In this document: one piece after another, positions 1-11,179 of the stretch
Position numbering within the stretch: position 1 is the first letter of the stretch
How the letters are laid out: each line of letters begins with the position of its first letter
DNA from: Shinisaurus crocodilurus
Taxonomy: Eukaryota > Chordata > Lepidosauria > Squamata > Shinisauridae
Length of the DNA stretch: 64,000 nt
NCBI GenBank assembly: GCA_021292165.1
Contig: CM037877.1
Location: 9,601,980-9,665,979 of the forward strand
Direction of reading: 5' to 3'
Position numbers and translations under genes: made by a program
The notes under the pieces: generated by a model
Told to the model about the DNA's origin: nothing
The model's input: only the letters and a program-made list of their open reading frames with translations
Databases searched by the model: none

Positions 1-204
1 TATATTTATACCCCACCTTTTTTCCTGCAAGGAACCCAAGGTGGCTTACATAATCCTCCTCCTCCTCTCCTGTGAGGTAGGTTAGGCTGAGAGTCAGCAA
101 CTGGCCCAAAGTCACCCAGTGAATTTCATGGCCAAGCAGGGACTAGTACCCGGATCTCCCGAGTCCCAGTGCAACACTCTAACCACTACGCCACACTGAC
201 CCAG
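1..204 (-). mobile_element. tRNA-derived SINE (Sauria-like), cut by window edge
   Basis: On the minus strand this reads as a tRNA-like head (GTGTGGCGTAGTGGTTAGAG is the A-box region, GATCCGGGTACTAGTCCC the B-box region), then a body, then a tail with a short stem-loop (GCCACCTTGGGTTCCTTGC to AAAAAAGGTGGGGTATAAAT). The split pol III promoter is visible but the copy has point changes. It encodes no protein and would have needed a LINE reverse transcriptase. The 3' A/T tail runs off the window start. Family naming is by recognition, not by search. Confidence 0.85.
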
Positions 205-1126
205 ACCCCAAGTCAAGAAGGCCTCCATTGATGTATGAAAAGGTATGGCCAGATGAGGAGGAGGTAGTCAGTATTCTGCCTCTGACTCAGGACCAAGTCA
301 GTCTCACCCTTGCTTAAGAGGCAGGGAAGGACACAATGTGGTTCCTGCATTATTGCCGTGCTCCTGCACAGTTCACAGTACTCCTTGCAAATGTCTTTTC
401 AGCTGAATGTTAAGAATAAAGTTGTGGCCCTAGTTAACCCAATGTGAAATGCCTCACCTCGTTATTCCAAGTGTGGGCACAAACAAAATCCTGCAGACTT
501 CCTAAATCTGCTGAATTTTGAATTTTGGTATCGAACTTGGACCCCCAATCTCTGACATTTGAATTCTGGGGCCAAACACTGACATCAATATTTCCCTGCC
601 TGCCACTCTATGCACAATTTTTGCAACATATCAGCTGTTGCTTGATACACGTCTGAAATTCACATTCTGACTGCAACTGCAAAATCATTGGGTGCCAAAT
701 GGTGGCTATCTTCAGACATCAAATGTCCACCAAGCATGCATGCATGCAACCTGGGAAAATTATGCATCAAAACTTAGAGGAGAATTTTCCAGGGAATTTT
801 TGGAAGCAAATTTGTTTCAGCTCTAAAATAACAATGGTGTAAGATAACAATGGCCTATAGCGTTGTTGCAGGGTTGTAATGTACTGTATATCATACTTAG
901 AATATTTGAAATCAGGAATGTCAGCGCAGAGCAGGCTACTTCTAAAACCACTTTCTCCTGTATGAAGGAGAAAGCCATAGCTCGCTGTAAAGCATGCATT
1001 TTGCTTGAACAGAGTACCACTTTGAAACCCTGGCACTGAAAACCTTTTAACTGCTACCAATCCCCAGGTAAAAGGATTGGTAGCAGTCATGGGAAAGGCC
1101 TCCAGCTGAAACCCTAGAGAGCCATG
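205..1126. other. Unassigned non-coding DNA
   Basis: No gene or repeat family is recognised here. A small alternating ATGC run lies near 733-748. ORFs in this stretch have no recognisable domain. Confidence 0.5.
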
Positions 1127-1820
1127 TATGTATGTATGTATGTTATTTATATCTTGCTTCCCCGCCCCCTGCAAGGAACCCAAGGCAGCTTACATAATCC
1201 TCCTCCTCTCCATTTTATCCTCATAACAACCCTGTGACATAGATTAGGCTGAGAGTCAGAGGGCCGGTTCGTACGACCCAGGCGACGAGTGGGGGAGGCA
1301 CCATTGGGCCGCCTGTGGGGTCCGGCGGGGCACCGCAGGCGACCTGCGCCCCGTGCTCGTGGGTGGACCCCAGTGGAGCTGGCAGTCCCCGCACTGCAGT
1401 GCGGGCCTCCCGGTGCAAGGGGGCAGTGGCCTGGAATGCCCAGAGGGGCTGTTTGGCCCTACAGGCTGGAGCGGCCACGGCTCTGGCTGCTCTGGGCTGC
1501 CGCCTCTGTGCGGCCCCCACGGGACGGGCGCCCGCTGTTCGCATGGCAGGGTGGCCACACACGGTAGGGGCTTACCCCTCTACCGCCCATGGTCACTTTG
1601 CATGCATCGCACGTGCCCGTCCCGCAGGGGCGTCCCCAGCCGGCGTTCGCACGACACAGGATTTCTGCTCCCCCGCGGTTTCCGTGTCGTGCGAACCGGC
1701 CCAGTGAGTGGCCCAAAGTCACCCAGTGAGCTTCATGGCTCAGTGGGAACTAGAGTCCCTACTCTAGCCCGAGTCCCAAGTCCCAGTCCAACACTCTAAC
1801 CACTACACCACACTGGCCCA
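1127..1820 (-). mobile_element. Sauria-like SINE split by a GC-rich insertion
   Basis: The SINE tail and body lie at 1127-1260 (starting in a TATG run) and the tRNA-like head at 1703-1820. The SINE sequence GAGTCAG / AGTGAGTGGCCC is continuous once the 442-bp insertion at 1261-1702 is removed. The SINE is therefore older than the insertion. It is the same family as the copies at 1-204, 16613-16864, 38890-39087 and 41222-41466. Confidence 0.85.
1261..1702. mobile_element. GC-rich terminal-inverted-repeat element (Harbinger-like MITE?)
   Basis: The ends are inverted repeats of about 17 bp: GGGCCGGTTCGTACGAC on the left and the complement of GTCGTGCGAACCGGCCC on the right, with one mismatch. 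Near the right end an internal hairpin (GTTCGCACGACAC / GTGTCGTGCGAAC, about 1643-1696) repeats the terminal motif. The interior is strongly GC- and CpG-rich with no credible protein. The flanking SINE suggests a short 2-3 bp target duplication (AG or CAG). That and the GGGCC termini favour a PIF/Harbinger-type non-autonomous element, but the superfamily is uncertain. Confidence 0.75.
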
Positions 1821-2809
1821 TTGACAGTAGACTAATGCAATACTCAGTCTGACCAGTCATAAGATAACTTTTTATACATGATCCTGCCTAGTGTAACATT
1901 TGACTATAGGCTTCCTAAGTCAGAGACCCAACACTCTAACCACAGAGGAAGGAGGAGGTATAGAAGTGTGGTAAAATATTTCCTTCATTTCTCAGTCATT
2001 GGTTGTATTTGCTCAAGGAGTGAATCCCCTGGGGTGAAATCTATAAGACAGCACACTCATCTACTACTTTAAAACACTTCTTCACCATCCCCACATCTCT
2101 CTCTTTGTTTGTGCTTCTCTGTTGTTGGTTTTGTATTAGCAGTCTGTGCATATGCTAGACCAAAAGGCAGAGAAGATCTTACAGGAAGGTCTCCAGGGAG
2201 CCCTGTGCATTTTGAGAGCTTCCCTAGCCTTAGAGGGAGAATAAAAATACACATTAACCACTAGTAACCTTTGCTTTAAGGAAAGGCTCCATGTTTACGG
2301 AGAGGCTCTTGCAGACTTCCCTGTGCTATTTGTCTGCTGTTTGGATAGATACATAGATTTCAACAGAATGTAGAAATAGTTCCAACTCACACAGGCCTGT
2401 TCATCACTTATTGGCTGTAACAGCAAGTGATGATTTGCATGTACAAACGAAGCTCTGAATACTGGCTAGAGAGTTGGGCTAGTACCAGAGAGGCCCTGGG
2501 CTCAAATATGGATGGATAAATCTGTCAGTTTCACTTCAGCATTCTTTTTTTTAAAAAAAAAATCTCAAGTTTGCTGCATCACAAATATGAAGAAATGTCT
2601 GGATTTTGGTAAATTAATATAAAAACAAAATGAACCAAAATGAAATTATCTCCCATCTGTACTGGTACAATAGGTACAGCTATCTATCCCCAGCATGGAG
2701 AGGTCCATGCTGTACCTGCATGCCATGTAGCTGTTAAAGATGAGAAGCCTGTCAGGAAAAAAAGAGGAAGATGTGGCAACCCTAATTCAGCACTAACATG
2801 GGTGAGTTC
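1821..2809. other. Unassigned non-coding DNA
   Basis: Mostly unrecognised. A segment at about 2695-2795 (GCATGCCATGTAGCTGTTAAAG, TGTCAGGAAAAAAAGAGG, GGCAACCCTAAT) has an inverted, diverged relative at about 40905-40980, so it is probably an old interspersed repeat. The last five bases (AGTTC) are the left target duplication of the adjacent LTR. Confidence 0.45.
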
Positions 2810-3641
2810 TGTAGCGGACGGGACCCCTCGCTCCAAAGCCCACACCCTCGATGTGTACTTTGCTCTCACCAAGTGCCCCCTTGTATGGGTCACTTTAGAC
2901 TTGAAGCTGTCTTTTTAAGTTGGCCGATTATATGTCTTAGGTCTTATATGTAGCTGTTCACCCACGTTTGTTTGTCTTAAGAGCAGTTTGTTTTATTTGA
3001 TTACTTGAAGTAGGGTGCTCCTCTGTTAATTCACTTCTTACTTTCCTGTCACCAGTCAGACTGTGGAGAATTAGAACTTTGAATAAAAAGGTTGATTTAT
3101 TGTTCTAACAAAGTCTCTAAACTGATACTCAACTCAGGAACAGGTAACTTGGATTTTCAACAGTTAATTCAAACTTGTACTTTGCTTAGATTCAAGTTAA
3201 AGGCAGGCAGATGTTATACAGTGCTCTTTGTATCAATTTGGCTTCGTTACTTGAAAGTTACTGTATCAGACTAGGGAACTTAACTGTCCCTCACATTAGT
3301 CCAGACTCAGGGTTTCACCTTCTTACTCAGACAGAAGGTCCTTCACGCCCTAAGTGGAGACTCCTGTGAATTGTTCTACACTAACACCTTCATGTTTGCT
3401 TTCTCACAACTTAGTACTAGATTTCCTGTCTGAACTCTTCTCTTCAGTACCACCTTTCCCTGCCTACTCTACTAACCTCCCACTCCCTCTCTCACTCCAA
3501 CCCACTCTCTTCCCCAACTGACAACCAACTCCCCTTAACTGCCAACTCCCTGGGGTTCTATGCTCTGGGCTTCAACCAATCAGAGCCTCTGGAATGTTCA
3601 GGTTGGCCCCTCTCCGGGCTTCTGCCTGTCACTCCGCCACA
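2810..3641 (-). mobile_element. Solo LTR of an endogenous retrovirus/LTR retrotransposon, copy 1
   Basis: This 832-bp unit is flanked by a perfect 5-bp target duplication, AGTTC (2805-2809 and 3642-3646). Its ends are the short inverted repeats TGTAGCGGA...TCCGCCACA, giving the TG...CA termini of LTRs. It matches the unit at 60377-61211 along its whole length in the opposite orientation. In its sense direction (minus strand) it has a CCAAT box (3575-3579) and a polyadenylation signal (complement of TTTATT, 3096-3101). The TATA position appears mutated (CATAGAA instead of CATAAAA in copy 2). There is no internal gag, pol or env, so this is a solo LTR left by recombination. Confidence 0.92.
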
Positions 3642-3849
3642 AGTTCACAGGGATTCAAACCCAGACCTTAAAGACCCAAGGCCAAGCAACGCAAGCCCTG
3701 AGCCTGGATGGACAAATCAGTCAATTTTGGTTTCTCTCACTATATATATCTTTCCATCCTGAATATGAAGATATTTGTGAATTTCTGTTAAATTCTTATC
3801 ACAAATGAACTGAAATGAAATCCTCACTCATACTGAGGCTGAAATCCTT
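3642..3849. other. Flanking sequence, nothing recognised
   Basis: Short A/T-rich tract between the solo LTR and an old SINE. Confidence 0.4.
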
Positions 3850-4020
3850 ATCCAGTCATGAAGCTCACTGAGTGACCTTGGGGTAAGCCACACTCACTCT
3901 CAGCCTAATCTACCTCACAGAGTTGTTGTGAGGATAAAACAAGGGCAGAGAGACCAAGTATGTTATCTTGAGCACCTTGGAGGTTAGGCAGGACATAAAT
4001 GTTGTAAATAAAATAAATTA
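3850..4020 (+). mobile_element. Old tRNA-SINE fragment, 5' truncated
   Basis: Retains the SINE body (CATGAAGCTCACTGAGTGAC, then CTCAGCCTAATCTACCTCAC, then GTTGTTGTGAGGATAAAA) and a diverged tail ending in AAATAAAATAAATTAA. The tRNA-like head is missing. It is more diverged than the 16613-16864 copy, so it is an older insertion or a related subfamily. Confidence 0.7.
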
Positions 4021-4275
4021 ACAAATGAACCTTCATAGATCAATGACCACAAAGAGAACTTTTGTCTCAGCCGCATGTCAACTCAACACGCAGTACTTTT
4101 CTCTGGAGATAGTCCATCTTGTCTTGAGGAACAATATGCATGTGTCTAGCAGCTGAAGACTCATGAAAAACCATGGTGTTGGGAAGAGAAGGCATGGGCC
4201 ATGGACTCTATCCTTCATCCTCCCCACAGCTAACAGGAAGAGATACTAAGCCTGATCAGATAATCATCTGGGAAC

Positions 4276-4432
4276 ATAAGAACATAAGGAAAGTCATGCT
4301 GGATGAGAACTAGGGTCCATCTTGTCCAGCATTCTGTTCACACAGGGGCCAACCAGCTGCCCACAAGATCCCACAAGCAGGACAGCAGTGCAACAGCACC
4401 CTCCCGCCCATGTTCCCCAATGATCTATTATA
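4276..4432 (-). mobile_element. CR1 LINE 3' UTR fragment
   Basis: Antisense copy of the CR1 3' end: AACATAAGAACATAAG, then TCATGCTGGAT, CATTCTGTTCACACAG and CCAACCAGCTGCCCAC. Sense CR1 tails end in a run of TTATGTTC. This is a 5'-truncated non-coding remnant, homologous to copies at 5367, 7253, 23007 and 43381. Confidence 0.8.
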
Positions 4433-4518
4433 TAAATGAATTCATGCAAGGGGTAAAGCATTGCCCTAGCCACACTGGTCTGACTGTATGATTAGCATAT
4501 TTTTAATCTACGTATAAG

Positions 4519-4926
4519 TAGGGATTTGGAGAAATTCATTTCATGCTCATTTTAATGTGAACTTACCTAATTTGCCCTGTTGAATTCATGTGCAAAGCGC
4601 AATTCACTTAACCTTCAAAATTCTTACTTCTCTGAATTTTGCAATGGATTTCTGCAGTCAAAAATGCATACAAAAATGTGTACATTAGTGAAAATAACAT
4701 TCAAGAATGCATTATATTAGTAAAATTGCATCCAAAAAGATGTGTATATTAGGCAAAATTGCATACCAGCACTGCACGTATTAAGAGAAATGTGTATGCA
4801 TTTTCATGCAATTAAAAACAACAACAACAACAACAATAATTCTTAAAGTTCAGGATGAACCAAGTTTTAAGATGGGAAAGATGAGAAAGTGAGAGAAATT
4901 GAAATTGATTGATTCGCCCATCCCTG
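4519..4926. mobile_element. A/T-rich hAT-type MITE of the TAGGGATG family
   Basis: The element begins TAGGGATT and ends CATCCCTG (inverted). It is bracketed by the similar 8-mers CGTATAAG (4511-4518) and TGTATAAT (4927-4934), which share 6 of 8 bases, as expected for an aged hAT target duplication. The interior is a chain of TGCATTTT / AAAATGCAT-like motifs with no protein. The same family recurs at 49665, 50674, 51668 and 61603. Confidence 0.6.
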
Positions 4927-5366
4927 TGTATAATCCACTTTGATTGTCTCAGTAAAAGCAGGATAAAAATTAATCTGAAATAATATTTGCATCATCAAGC
5001 TCTGTTCTCTGATGTCCACATATTCAAGCTCTCATTTGCACAGGTGTACACCTGAATTTGTTTAGGCTAACTATGCATGATCTACACTCTGTTTTCGCAG
5101 GGCAGAAAGTTGTGCATATGGACTATACATGCAGAGGCCCTTGTACAAATGGGGAGCTTGAATTCATCAGTGTCAGAGGTGGGACCAGTGGGTGTTTGGT
5201 TTACATGTGGAGAGAGTGGATTGTTGAATTTACTCCGGATTTGCAATACACCTGCTGTTTCAGTGGGTTGGAATGAAACCATCCTTCTCTCTGCCCAAAT
5301 TCAGCAGATATTATGTTCCTCCCTCATCCTAGATTTGCTTCCTAAATTGTCAAATGTACAATCTCT
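4927..5366. other. Unassigned non-coding DNA
   Basis: No repeat or gene recognised. Two overlapping short ORFs here have no recognisable domain. Confidence 0.4.
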
Positions 5367-5667
5367 TAAGGGCATAAGAACATGAGAAGAACCATGAGTG
5401 ATCGCCTACTAGTCCAGCATTCTGTTCACACAGTGGCCAACCAGCTGCTCATGTAAAACCCACAAGCAGAACATGAGTGCAACAGTGGGAACCTCCCACT
5501 GAGGTTCCCCAGCAACTGGTATACATAGGCGGGTTGCCTGCCTCTGATACTGGAGGTAGCATGTACGTAGCCATCAGGACTAGTAGCCATTGATAGCCTT
5601 CTCCTCCATGAATATGTCTAATCACCTTTTAAAGCTGTCCAAATTGGTGGGCATCACTCTTGCTTGG
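5367..5667 (-). mobile_element. CR1 LINE 3' UTR fragment
   Basis: Antisense CR1 tail: GGGCATAAGAACATGAG, then GTTCACACAGTGGCCAACC, CCCCAGCAACTGGTATACAT, ACTGGAGGTAGCATGTA and CACCTTTTAAAGCTGTCC. Longer than the 4276 copy. Non-coding. Confidence 0.85.
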
Positions 5668-5759
5668 CCTTTAGGTCTTCTTGTTTCTCCTTGAGGGCTT
5701 AAGTGAAATTGAACAGCCGATCATCCTCAAGCTACCCCCTGTGCAAGGGAACGGATTCC

Positions 5760-6570
5760 ATCCATCTTCGTTTCAAGCAGTCTGAACTTTATTAAAACAC
5801 ATTCGCTTTCTGAATTGTTCTCAGTAAAACCAAATTACTGACATTTATCACTAATTAGCTAATAATATAATTATCCACATCTAGCACATAGGGGAGGGAA
5901 AAAAACAACGAAAAAAGATCATCAGGCAGGAAATATCTCGGATAGAATTGCTGAATTTGGGAAACTGGTAATGTTTTTTAACTTCAGTAATTATTTTTCT
6001 CAAAAAGATGGTGGGGGGAGGGGGAGATGCTAACAACAACAGAAAAAAAACACACAACAACAAATAAAAATGAATTAATGCCTCCCTTTCCCCCCCCTAT
6101 ACAATATACATAATTACATAAATATTAACTAATTTAATACAGGAGTGGCAGATTTATTTATGTCTTATAGCAAGCAAACTCATAAAGCTGGAGGACTTTG
6201 TATCCAGAATCCATTAATTCATCAGTGTATGCTTGGTTCAGTTCTGATTTACAGGCAACAGGAGATAACCATCTCCTTTTCTTGAAGGGGACATGCATAA
6301 TTTTAGATTTATTGCCATGCATCAGAGAGCCAATCTGAAGTGGGGAAAGGAGGGGCACTTAAACCTTAGCTGTCAATTTGGCTCTGCATCTTCATCGCAA
6401 AACTGTGGAGGACATAAGTGAGTAGAGCTGTAACTTTGCTACAGTTTGGTGGGACCTTTTACAGCTCTTAGCGGTGCTAAGAAGTATCTTTCACAATTCT
6501 TTTTCTCTTCTTCTTTATTACACTGAAATTATCACTGCAAGGTGAGAAAGACCTCTAATAAATCCTCAAG
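5760..6570. other. Unique A/T-rich tract, candidate conserved non-coding DNA
   Basis: No known repeat is visible. It holds a dense cluster of homeodomain-type TAAT cores (CACTAATTAGCTAATAATAT near 5849-5868, then ATAATTATCC) in otherwise complex sequence. An enhancer role is only inference; the motif density may simply reflect A/T richness. Confidence 0.35.
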
Positions 6571-6604
6571 TCATTTCTCCTTCTTACCCATGTGACAAAA
6601 CCTG

Positions 6605-6745
6605 ATGATACAGGGTTAGGTCCAGACTTAGCCATGCTTAGAGTGGCACCATTGAAACCAATGAGACTCAAGTTAGTCATAGCTAACTTGTACCATTGAT
6701 TTCAGTGGGTCTGCTCTAAATCATGACTATATCTGGATCCAACCC
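6605..6745. mobile_element. Old palindromic MITE-like repeat
   Basis: An inverted arrangement runs from GGGTTAGGTCCAGACTTAG to CTATATCTGGATCCAACCC, with CATTGAAACCAATGAGACT opposite CATTGATTTCAGTGGGTCT between. This resembles the short palindromic repeats at 19921, 37480 and 63646. Diverged; no clear target duplication. Confidence 0.5.
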
Positions 6746-7252
6746 ATAGTGATACAATAACATTGAATTATTTGATTGAAAATGAAAGACCGCTTCATAG
6801 TTTCCAGCAGTGGCACCGTAGCCTCTTATCCATGGCTTCTTCCCACACTGCTCTAAAACTATGTGCTTGCAAGAACCACATGGGTAGACCAGTAACATGG
6901 CTCTTTCCCATGCAAACAATACCCTCACTTGCAGATGGACAAGGTTTATGTGAGAAAGAAGCACATCATTGGTCCTCACCATGTGATCCTTTACTCATAT
7001 GCCACTAGTGTGGTGTGGGAAGCAGTCACAGAGAAACAGGCACTGCACCACTTTCAGCCTTAACCATGCCTTAATCACACACACACCCCCCCAAGGCATT
7101 TGAATTTCAAATTCACATTGCTGATTTTTAGTTGACTGAGAGACCATAGTCAGAATTAGGAATTTCCAGAGGGATAGACACATTAGTATGTTGCAGTAAA
7201 AACAACAACAACAGCGACTTGTGGCACCTTAAAGACTAACACAATATGTAGT
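6746..7252. other. Unassigned non-coding DNA
   Basis: No gene recognised. Two opposite-strand ORFs of 81 and 88 codons overlap here, but neither has a recognisable domain. A small AAC repeat lies at 7198-7213. Confidence 0.4.
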
Positions 7253-7535
7253 GTTGGCCAACAATTTGGAGGGCTTTAAAAGGGTATTGGACAAATTCAT
7301 GGAAGAGAAGGCTATCAATGGCTACCAGTCCTGATTGGCTATACGCTACCTCCAGTATCAGAGGCAGTAAGCCTACACATACCAGTTGCTGGGGAACATG
7401 GGTGGGAGGGTGCTATTGCACTCATGTTCTTCTTGTGGGTTTCCTGTGGGCAGCTGGTTGGCCACTGTGTGAACAGAAGGCTGGACTAGATGAACCATTG
7501 GTCTGATCCAGCATGGCTCTTCTTATGTTCTTAAA
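7253..7535 (+). mobile_element. CR1 LINE 3' UTR fragment, sense
   Basis: Sense-strand CR1 tail: TTTGGAGGGCTTTAAAAGG, TATCAATGGCTACCAGTCC, then GGTCTGATCCAGCATGGCTC and a terminal CTTATGTTCTT. Reverse-oriented relative of 5367-5667 and 23007-23478. Confidence 0.88.
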
Positions 7536-7640
7536 TCTGTAGTCCACAAAAGCTTATGGTGTAATAAATTTGTTAGTCTTCAAGGCACCACATACCTAAG
7601 AATGATACTAAGTCCTAACAATTATTTGTTGACTGTAAAG

Positions 7641-7875
7641 CCAATATGGTCTAGTGATTAGTGGGTCTGACAAAGACTGGGGATACCCAGGTTCAAATCC
7701 CCACTCAGTGATGAAGCTCACTGGGCAATTTTGGGCCAGTCAATGTCTCTCGGATTAACCTGCCTCAGTCACAGGGTTCTTGTGAGGATAAAATGGAGAG
7801 GGGCAGCGAGAACCGTGTATCCTGCCTTGAGCTCCTTGGGGGACAAGTGAAATGAAAATGTGATGAATGAATATA
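7641..7875 (+). mobile_element. Old tRNA-derived SINE, full length but diverged
   Basis: tRNA-like head (ATATGGTCTAGTGATTAGTG as A-box region, CAGGTTCAAATCCCCACTC as B-box region), body with GAAGCTCACTGGGCAATTTT and CTTGTGAGGATAAAATGG, and a tail ending in ATGAATGAATATATA. Its tail differs from the younger SINEs, which suggests an older subfamily. Confidence 0.75.
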
Positions 7876-8673
7876 TATGTTTTCATTATTGTAATTTTAG
7901 TCTTGCAGCCATTCACCTAGTGAAGAGCAGCTATACTCAAAATGTTGTTGAGGCATGTTTACCACATTCTCATTGAAAGCAGCATATGTGTGCACTTCTT
8001 GTGGGTTTCCTGCCTCTATCCTTTTTTTTCTGCTTGTGCTAGGGATGGACAGAACAATCTATTTCTGTTCCCTGTCAGTTTCACATGCAATTTCATTCAT
8101 ACATCCGTTCTGTCTTGTTTCTGCATTAATCTGCTTTTTAAAAAAACAAAACAAAAAACAAAGCAACATTTGTATTTAAACACAAATTTTAATATGCACT
8201 TTGGAATGTATTTTCTCAGAAAACCTATATTTCTAAATGCATTTTCTCTCCAAGTATGCATTTCTAAACATAATTCATCCTAAAATGCTTCCCTTAAAAT
8301 GTATTTTGGTACTTTTTTTTTTTTTTTTTTTGAGATGAGAACTGCATTGAACAATTCAGAGAAATATGAAATCAAGCTCATCATCAGCACATTCGCCCCA
8401 GAGGCTTGGGTCTGGTAGGTTTGCTTTTATATGCAAGCCGAACAAAAACCTCAAGCATCCCTGTTGATGAGTTGGTGCAACCCTCATTCTGTTTGGCTTT
8501 GTAGCACCTTCACATTTACAGGTAATGATGAATGCAGGGTTAAGCCAAAGCTTTCATGAAAAAGTAGAGACTGAAAGAGTTCAAGAGGTGGTTCTGGAAG
8601 GAAGCCAACAAAGGAAAATAGGCAGAGTTGCTTAAAGGAACAAAGGGATGAGGGATTTGTTTGGTCTGAATTT
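7876..8673. other. A/T-rich diverged MITE-like DNA
   Basis: From about 8040 (TAGGGATGGACAGAAC) the sequence has the style of the TAGGGATG family, with repeated TGCATTT / AATATGC motifs and a poly-T run at 8312-8331. The far end is not resolved. Confidence 0.4.
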
Positions 8674-8840
8674 TCATATCATAGGATCATAGAGTTGGAA
8701 GGGGCCTACAAGGCCATCGAGTCCAACCCCCTGCTCACTGCAGGAAACTAGAGGAGGGGGTCTCTCATCCAAGTAATAACCAGGCCTGACCCTGCTTAGC
8801 TCTCTACACTCAGACAAGCTGAGCCAGTGTGAGCCACAGT
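8674..8840 (-). mobile_element. 5S-rRNA-headed SINE with CR1 tail
   Basis: Minus strand: a head resembling the 3' half of 5S rRNA (GCTAAGCAGGGTC, then CCTGGTTATTACTTGGATG, GAGAGACCC) followed by CCTCTAGTTTCCTGCAGTG and a CR1-type end (GGTTGGACTCGATGGCCTTG, CTATGATCCTATGAT). The 5S internal promoter blocks (A box, intermediate element, C box) are recognisable. Non-coding. One of five copies in the window. Confidence 0.82.
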
Positions 8841-10298
8841 GAGGTTATCCAGTTTGCAGCTCCCAAAACTCCCTGAACCTGTCTCCCAAAACTCCCAAAC
8901 CTATTTGGCACACAAAGAACTCACTTGTGCAACCAAATCCACACTTGACAGAATTTTGTGATGCAATTCACAACTCAAAAAGTATGCGCTAAAATATGTA
9001 TAGTAAGGGAAAGTGGGCACCAAACTGCATTATATAGGGTGAAATCATTGGGGAAAAGTGCACACACTAGGAAAAGTTCATATGAAGATGCATATATTAG
9101 ATGAAATGTGCATAAAAATGTATACAGTACACATGTTTGGTATACAAAGGTTCCTGTGGATTTTCTTTCTTTTTCTTTTTTCTTTTTTCTTTTCTTTTTC
9201 TATTTCTTTTTCTATTCTATTCTCTTTTCTTTCTTTCTTTCTTTCTTTCTTTAACTGAATTTGTAAACTGGTGTAGAAATGGGCCAACATGAACATGGGC
9301 AGGAAAATGAGAAACCCGGATTGAAAGACTGGGTTAGAGGAGGAGGTTAGTGTCTGGTGTGCTATGTTGGTTTGGAATCTTCTTCCTTTAGAAGGGGAAT
9401 GCAGAAACATGACCGTGCAGAACACCAGCTGCTTTTGACAAGAAGAATGCGATCTTTTCAGCAGGCTAATTCCTCTTCCCCTCCATGTCTCTGTCTTTAG
9501 TTCCCTAGCCATGGGCCAGAATTCTCATCCTTACTGGGAAAGGCATAAATAACATACTTCCCCTCCCCAGGATGGCTCAGAGGAATATGTGATCATATGA
9601 ACCATTAAGGACATGAAATTTCATTACATAGAAGCAGACATCGCAATGTCTATCATCAAGACACAGCAGGTAGAAACAATCAGCTAGGCCCATTCCCCAC
9701 CATAAAATTATACGTGTATTAATGTCACCCTAGATTTCATTATGCAGGAAATGATGTTGAACAGGCCTTGGGTACAAGAGTGATTCATGCTGCGGAGGGG
9801 GGAAAGAAGGATACGGGTGGGGTGAAGGGAATGCCTGTGTTGAGAGGAAGGAAGGAGATGGGGCAGGAATCACAGAAACATAATAGGGAAATCGTCAGTC
9901 TTTTCAAACATACATACAGGGTTCCCAGCACACCTTGCCTGATGCAAAACTGAACGTGAATGCTGAGGTTTCTGCTCAAATGAGACATCGCTGGGAATTT
10001 GAAAGGAAGTGAGGAAGAGTTCAGTAAAATGGGTGAAATCCCTTCATTTTGTTGCAAGTCTGTAGAAATAAATCAGAATGGTAAAGATGCTTGCAGGTTC
10101 ACTGTGTTTAATGACTCGTTCTCTTTGCTCCCTCTGCAAGTGTGGATGGATTCTTTAAAATGTCTTCCATATGCTTAATATTTATTGATGAATGCTGATG
10201 TTTTCATTAATCCAGCTGGTGAGAAGGTACAGATATCCAAGAAGCCTAGCTGGCATTTGGAAAACAGTAGAAAATCAAGAATAAGCTACAACAGGAAT
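8841..10298. other. Unassigned DNA with a long pyrimidine tract
   Basis: No gene recognised. Repeated GTGCAT/ATGCATAT motifs at 8980-9130 resemble the A/T-rich MITE family. A T/C-only style tract at about 9170-9252 (TTTCTTTTT units, then TTTC units) is a simple repeat. ORFs overlapping the tract are low-complexity artefacts. Confidence 0.45.
9170..9252. repeat. Polypyrimidine simple repeat
   Basis: About 80 bases almost wholly T and C on the plus strand, ending in pure TTTC units. Such homopurine-homopyrimidine tracts can adopt triplex structure. Confidence 0.85.
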
Positions 10299-11179
10299 AT
10301 TCTTATCATAGAAACCTAGAGTTTGAAGGGGCCATTTAAGCCATCAAGTCCAATCCCTGTTCAGCCCAGGAATCCAGTTTAAAGCATCCCTGATAGTTGC
10401 TGTCCAGCCTTTGCTTGAATACCTCCAGTGATGGAGAGCCACTACCTCCCTAGGCAGTTGATTCCATTGTCTGACTGCTCTGACCATTAGGAAGTTTTTT
10501 CCTGATGTTCTACTGAAATCTGCCTTCTTCTAACTTAAGTCCATTATGTCATGTCTTACATTCTTGGGTAATAGGGAACAGGTTGCCTTCTGTGTGATAA
10601 CCCTTTAGGTACTTGAAAACTGTGATCATATCCCCCCCTCGGTCTCCTCTTCTCAAGGCTAAACATACCCAGTTCCTTCGATCGTTCATTGTAGAACTTG
10701 GTTTCTAGTCCCCGGATCAACTTTGTTGCCTTTCCAATGTATCTAAATCATTCTTAAAGTGTGGTGATCAGAACTGGGCACAATATGTGAAGTATGGTCT
10801 AACCAGTACATAGTAGAATCAAACTATCACCTCCTATGATTTTGAAACTATACTTCTATTGATACAACCTAAATTGCATTCGCCACTATTGTAGTCACAT
10901 CACACTGCTGACTCACATTCAGCTTCTTAATCTACCACAATTCCAAGATCCTTTTCACATGTACTATTGCCAAGCCAGGCATCCCCCAATTCCTTTTTCC
11001 TAAATGAAGGTTGCACTTGTCTCTGTCAAATTTCATTCTGTTATGATCTGCCGCTAGAGGTGGGTGATCTGCCCACCACCCAACTCACTGGGTGCTTGGC
11101 GAGCGGTGCTGCCGTGCCTGCGGAGCCGGGCCAAAAGTGAGCACCAGCCGAGGTGCTTGCTGGACTTCCGGGTTTCCGG

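Noticed and set aside
1221..1799. Overlapping ORFs of 87-148 codons
   Set aside because: They lie in the GC-rich inverted-repeat element and SINE; open in several frames and without domains.
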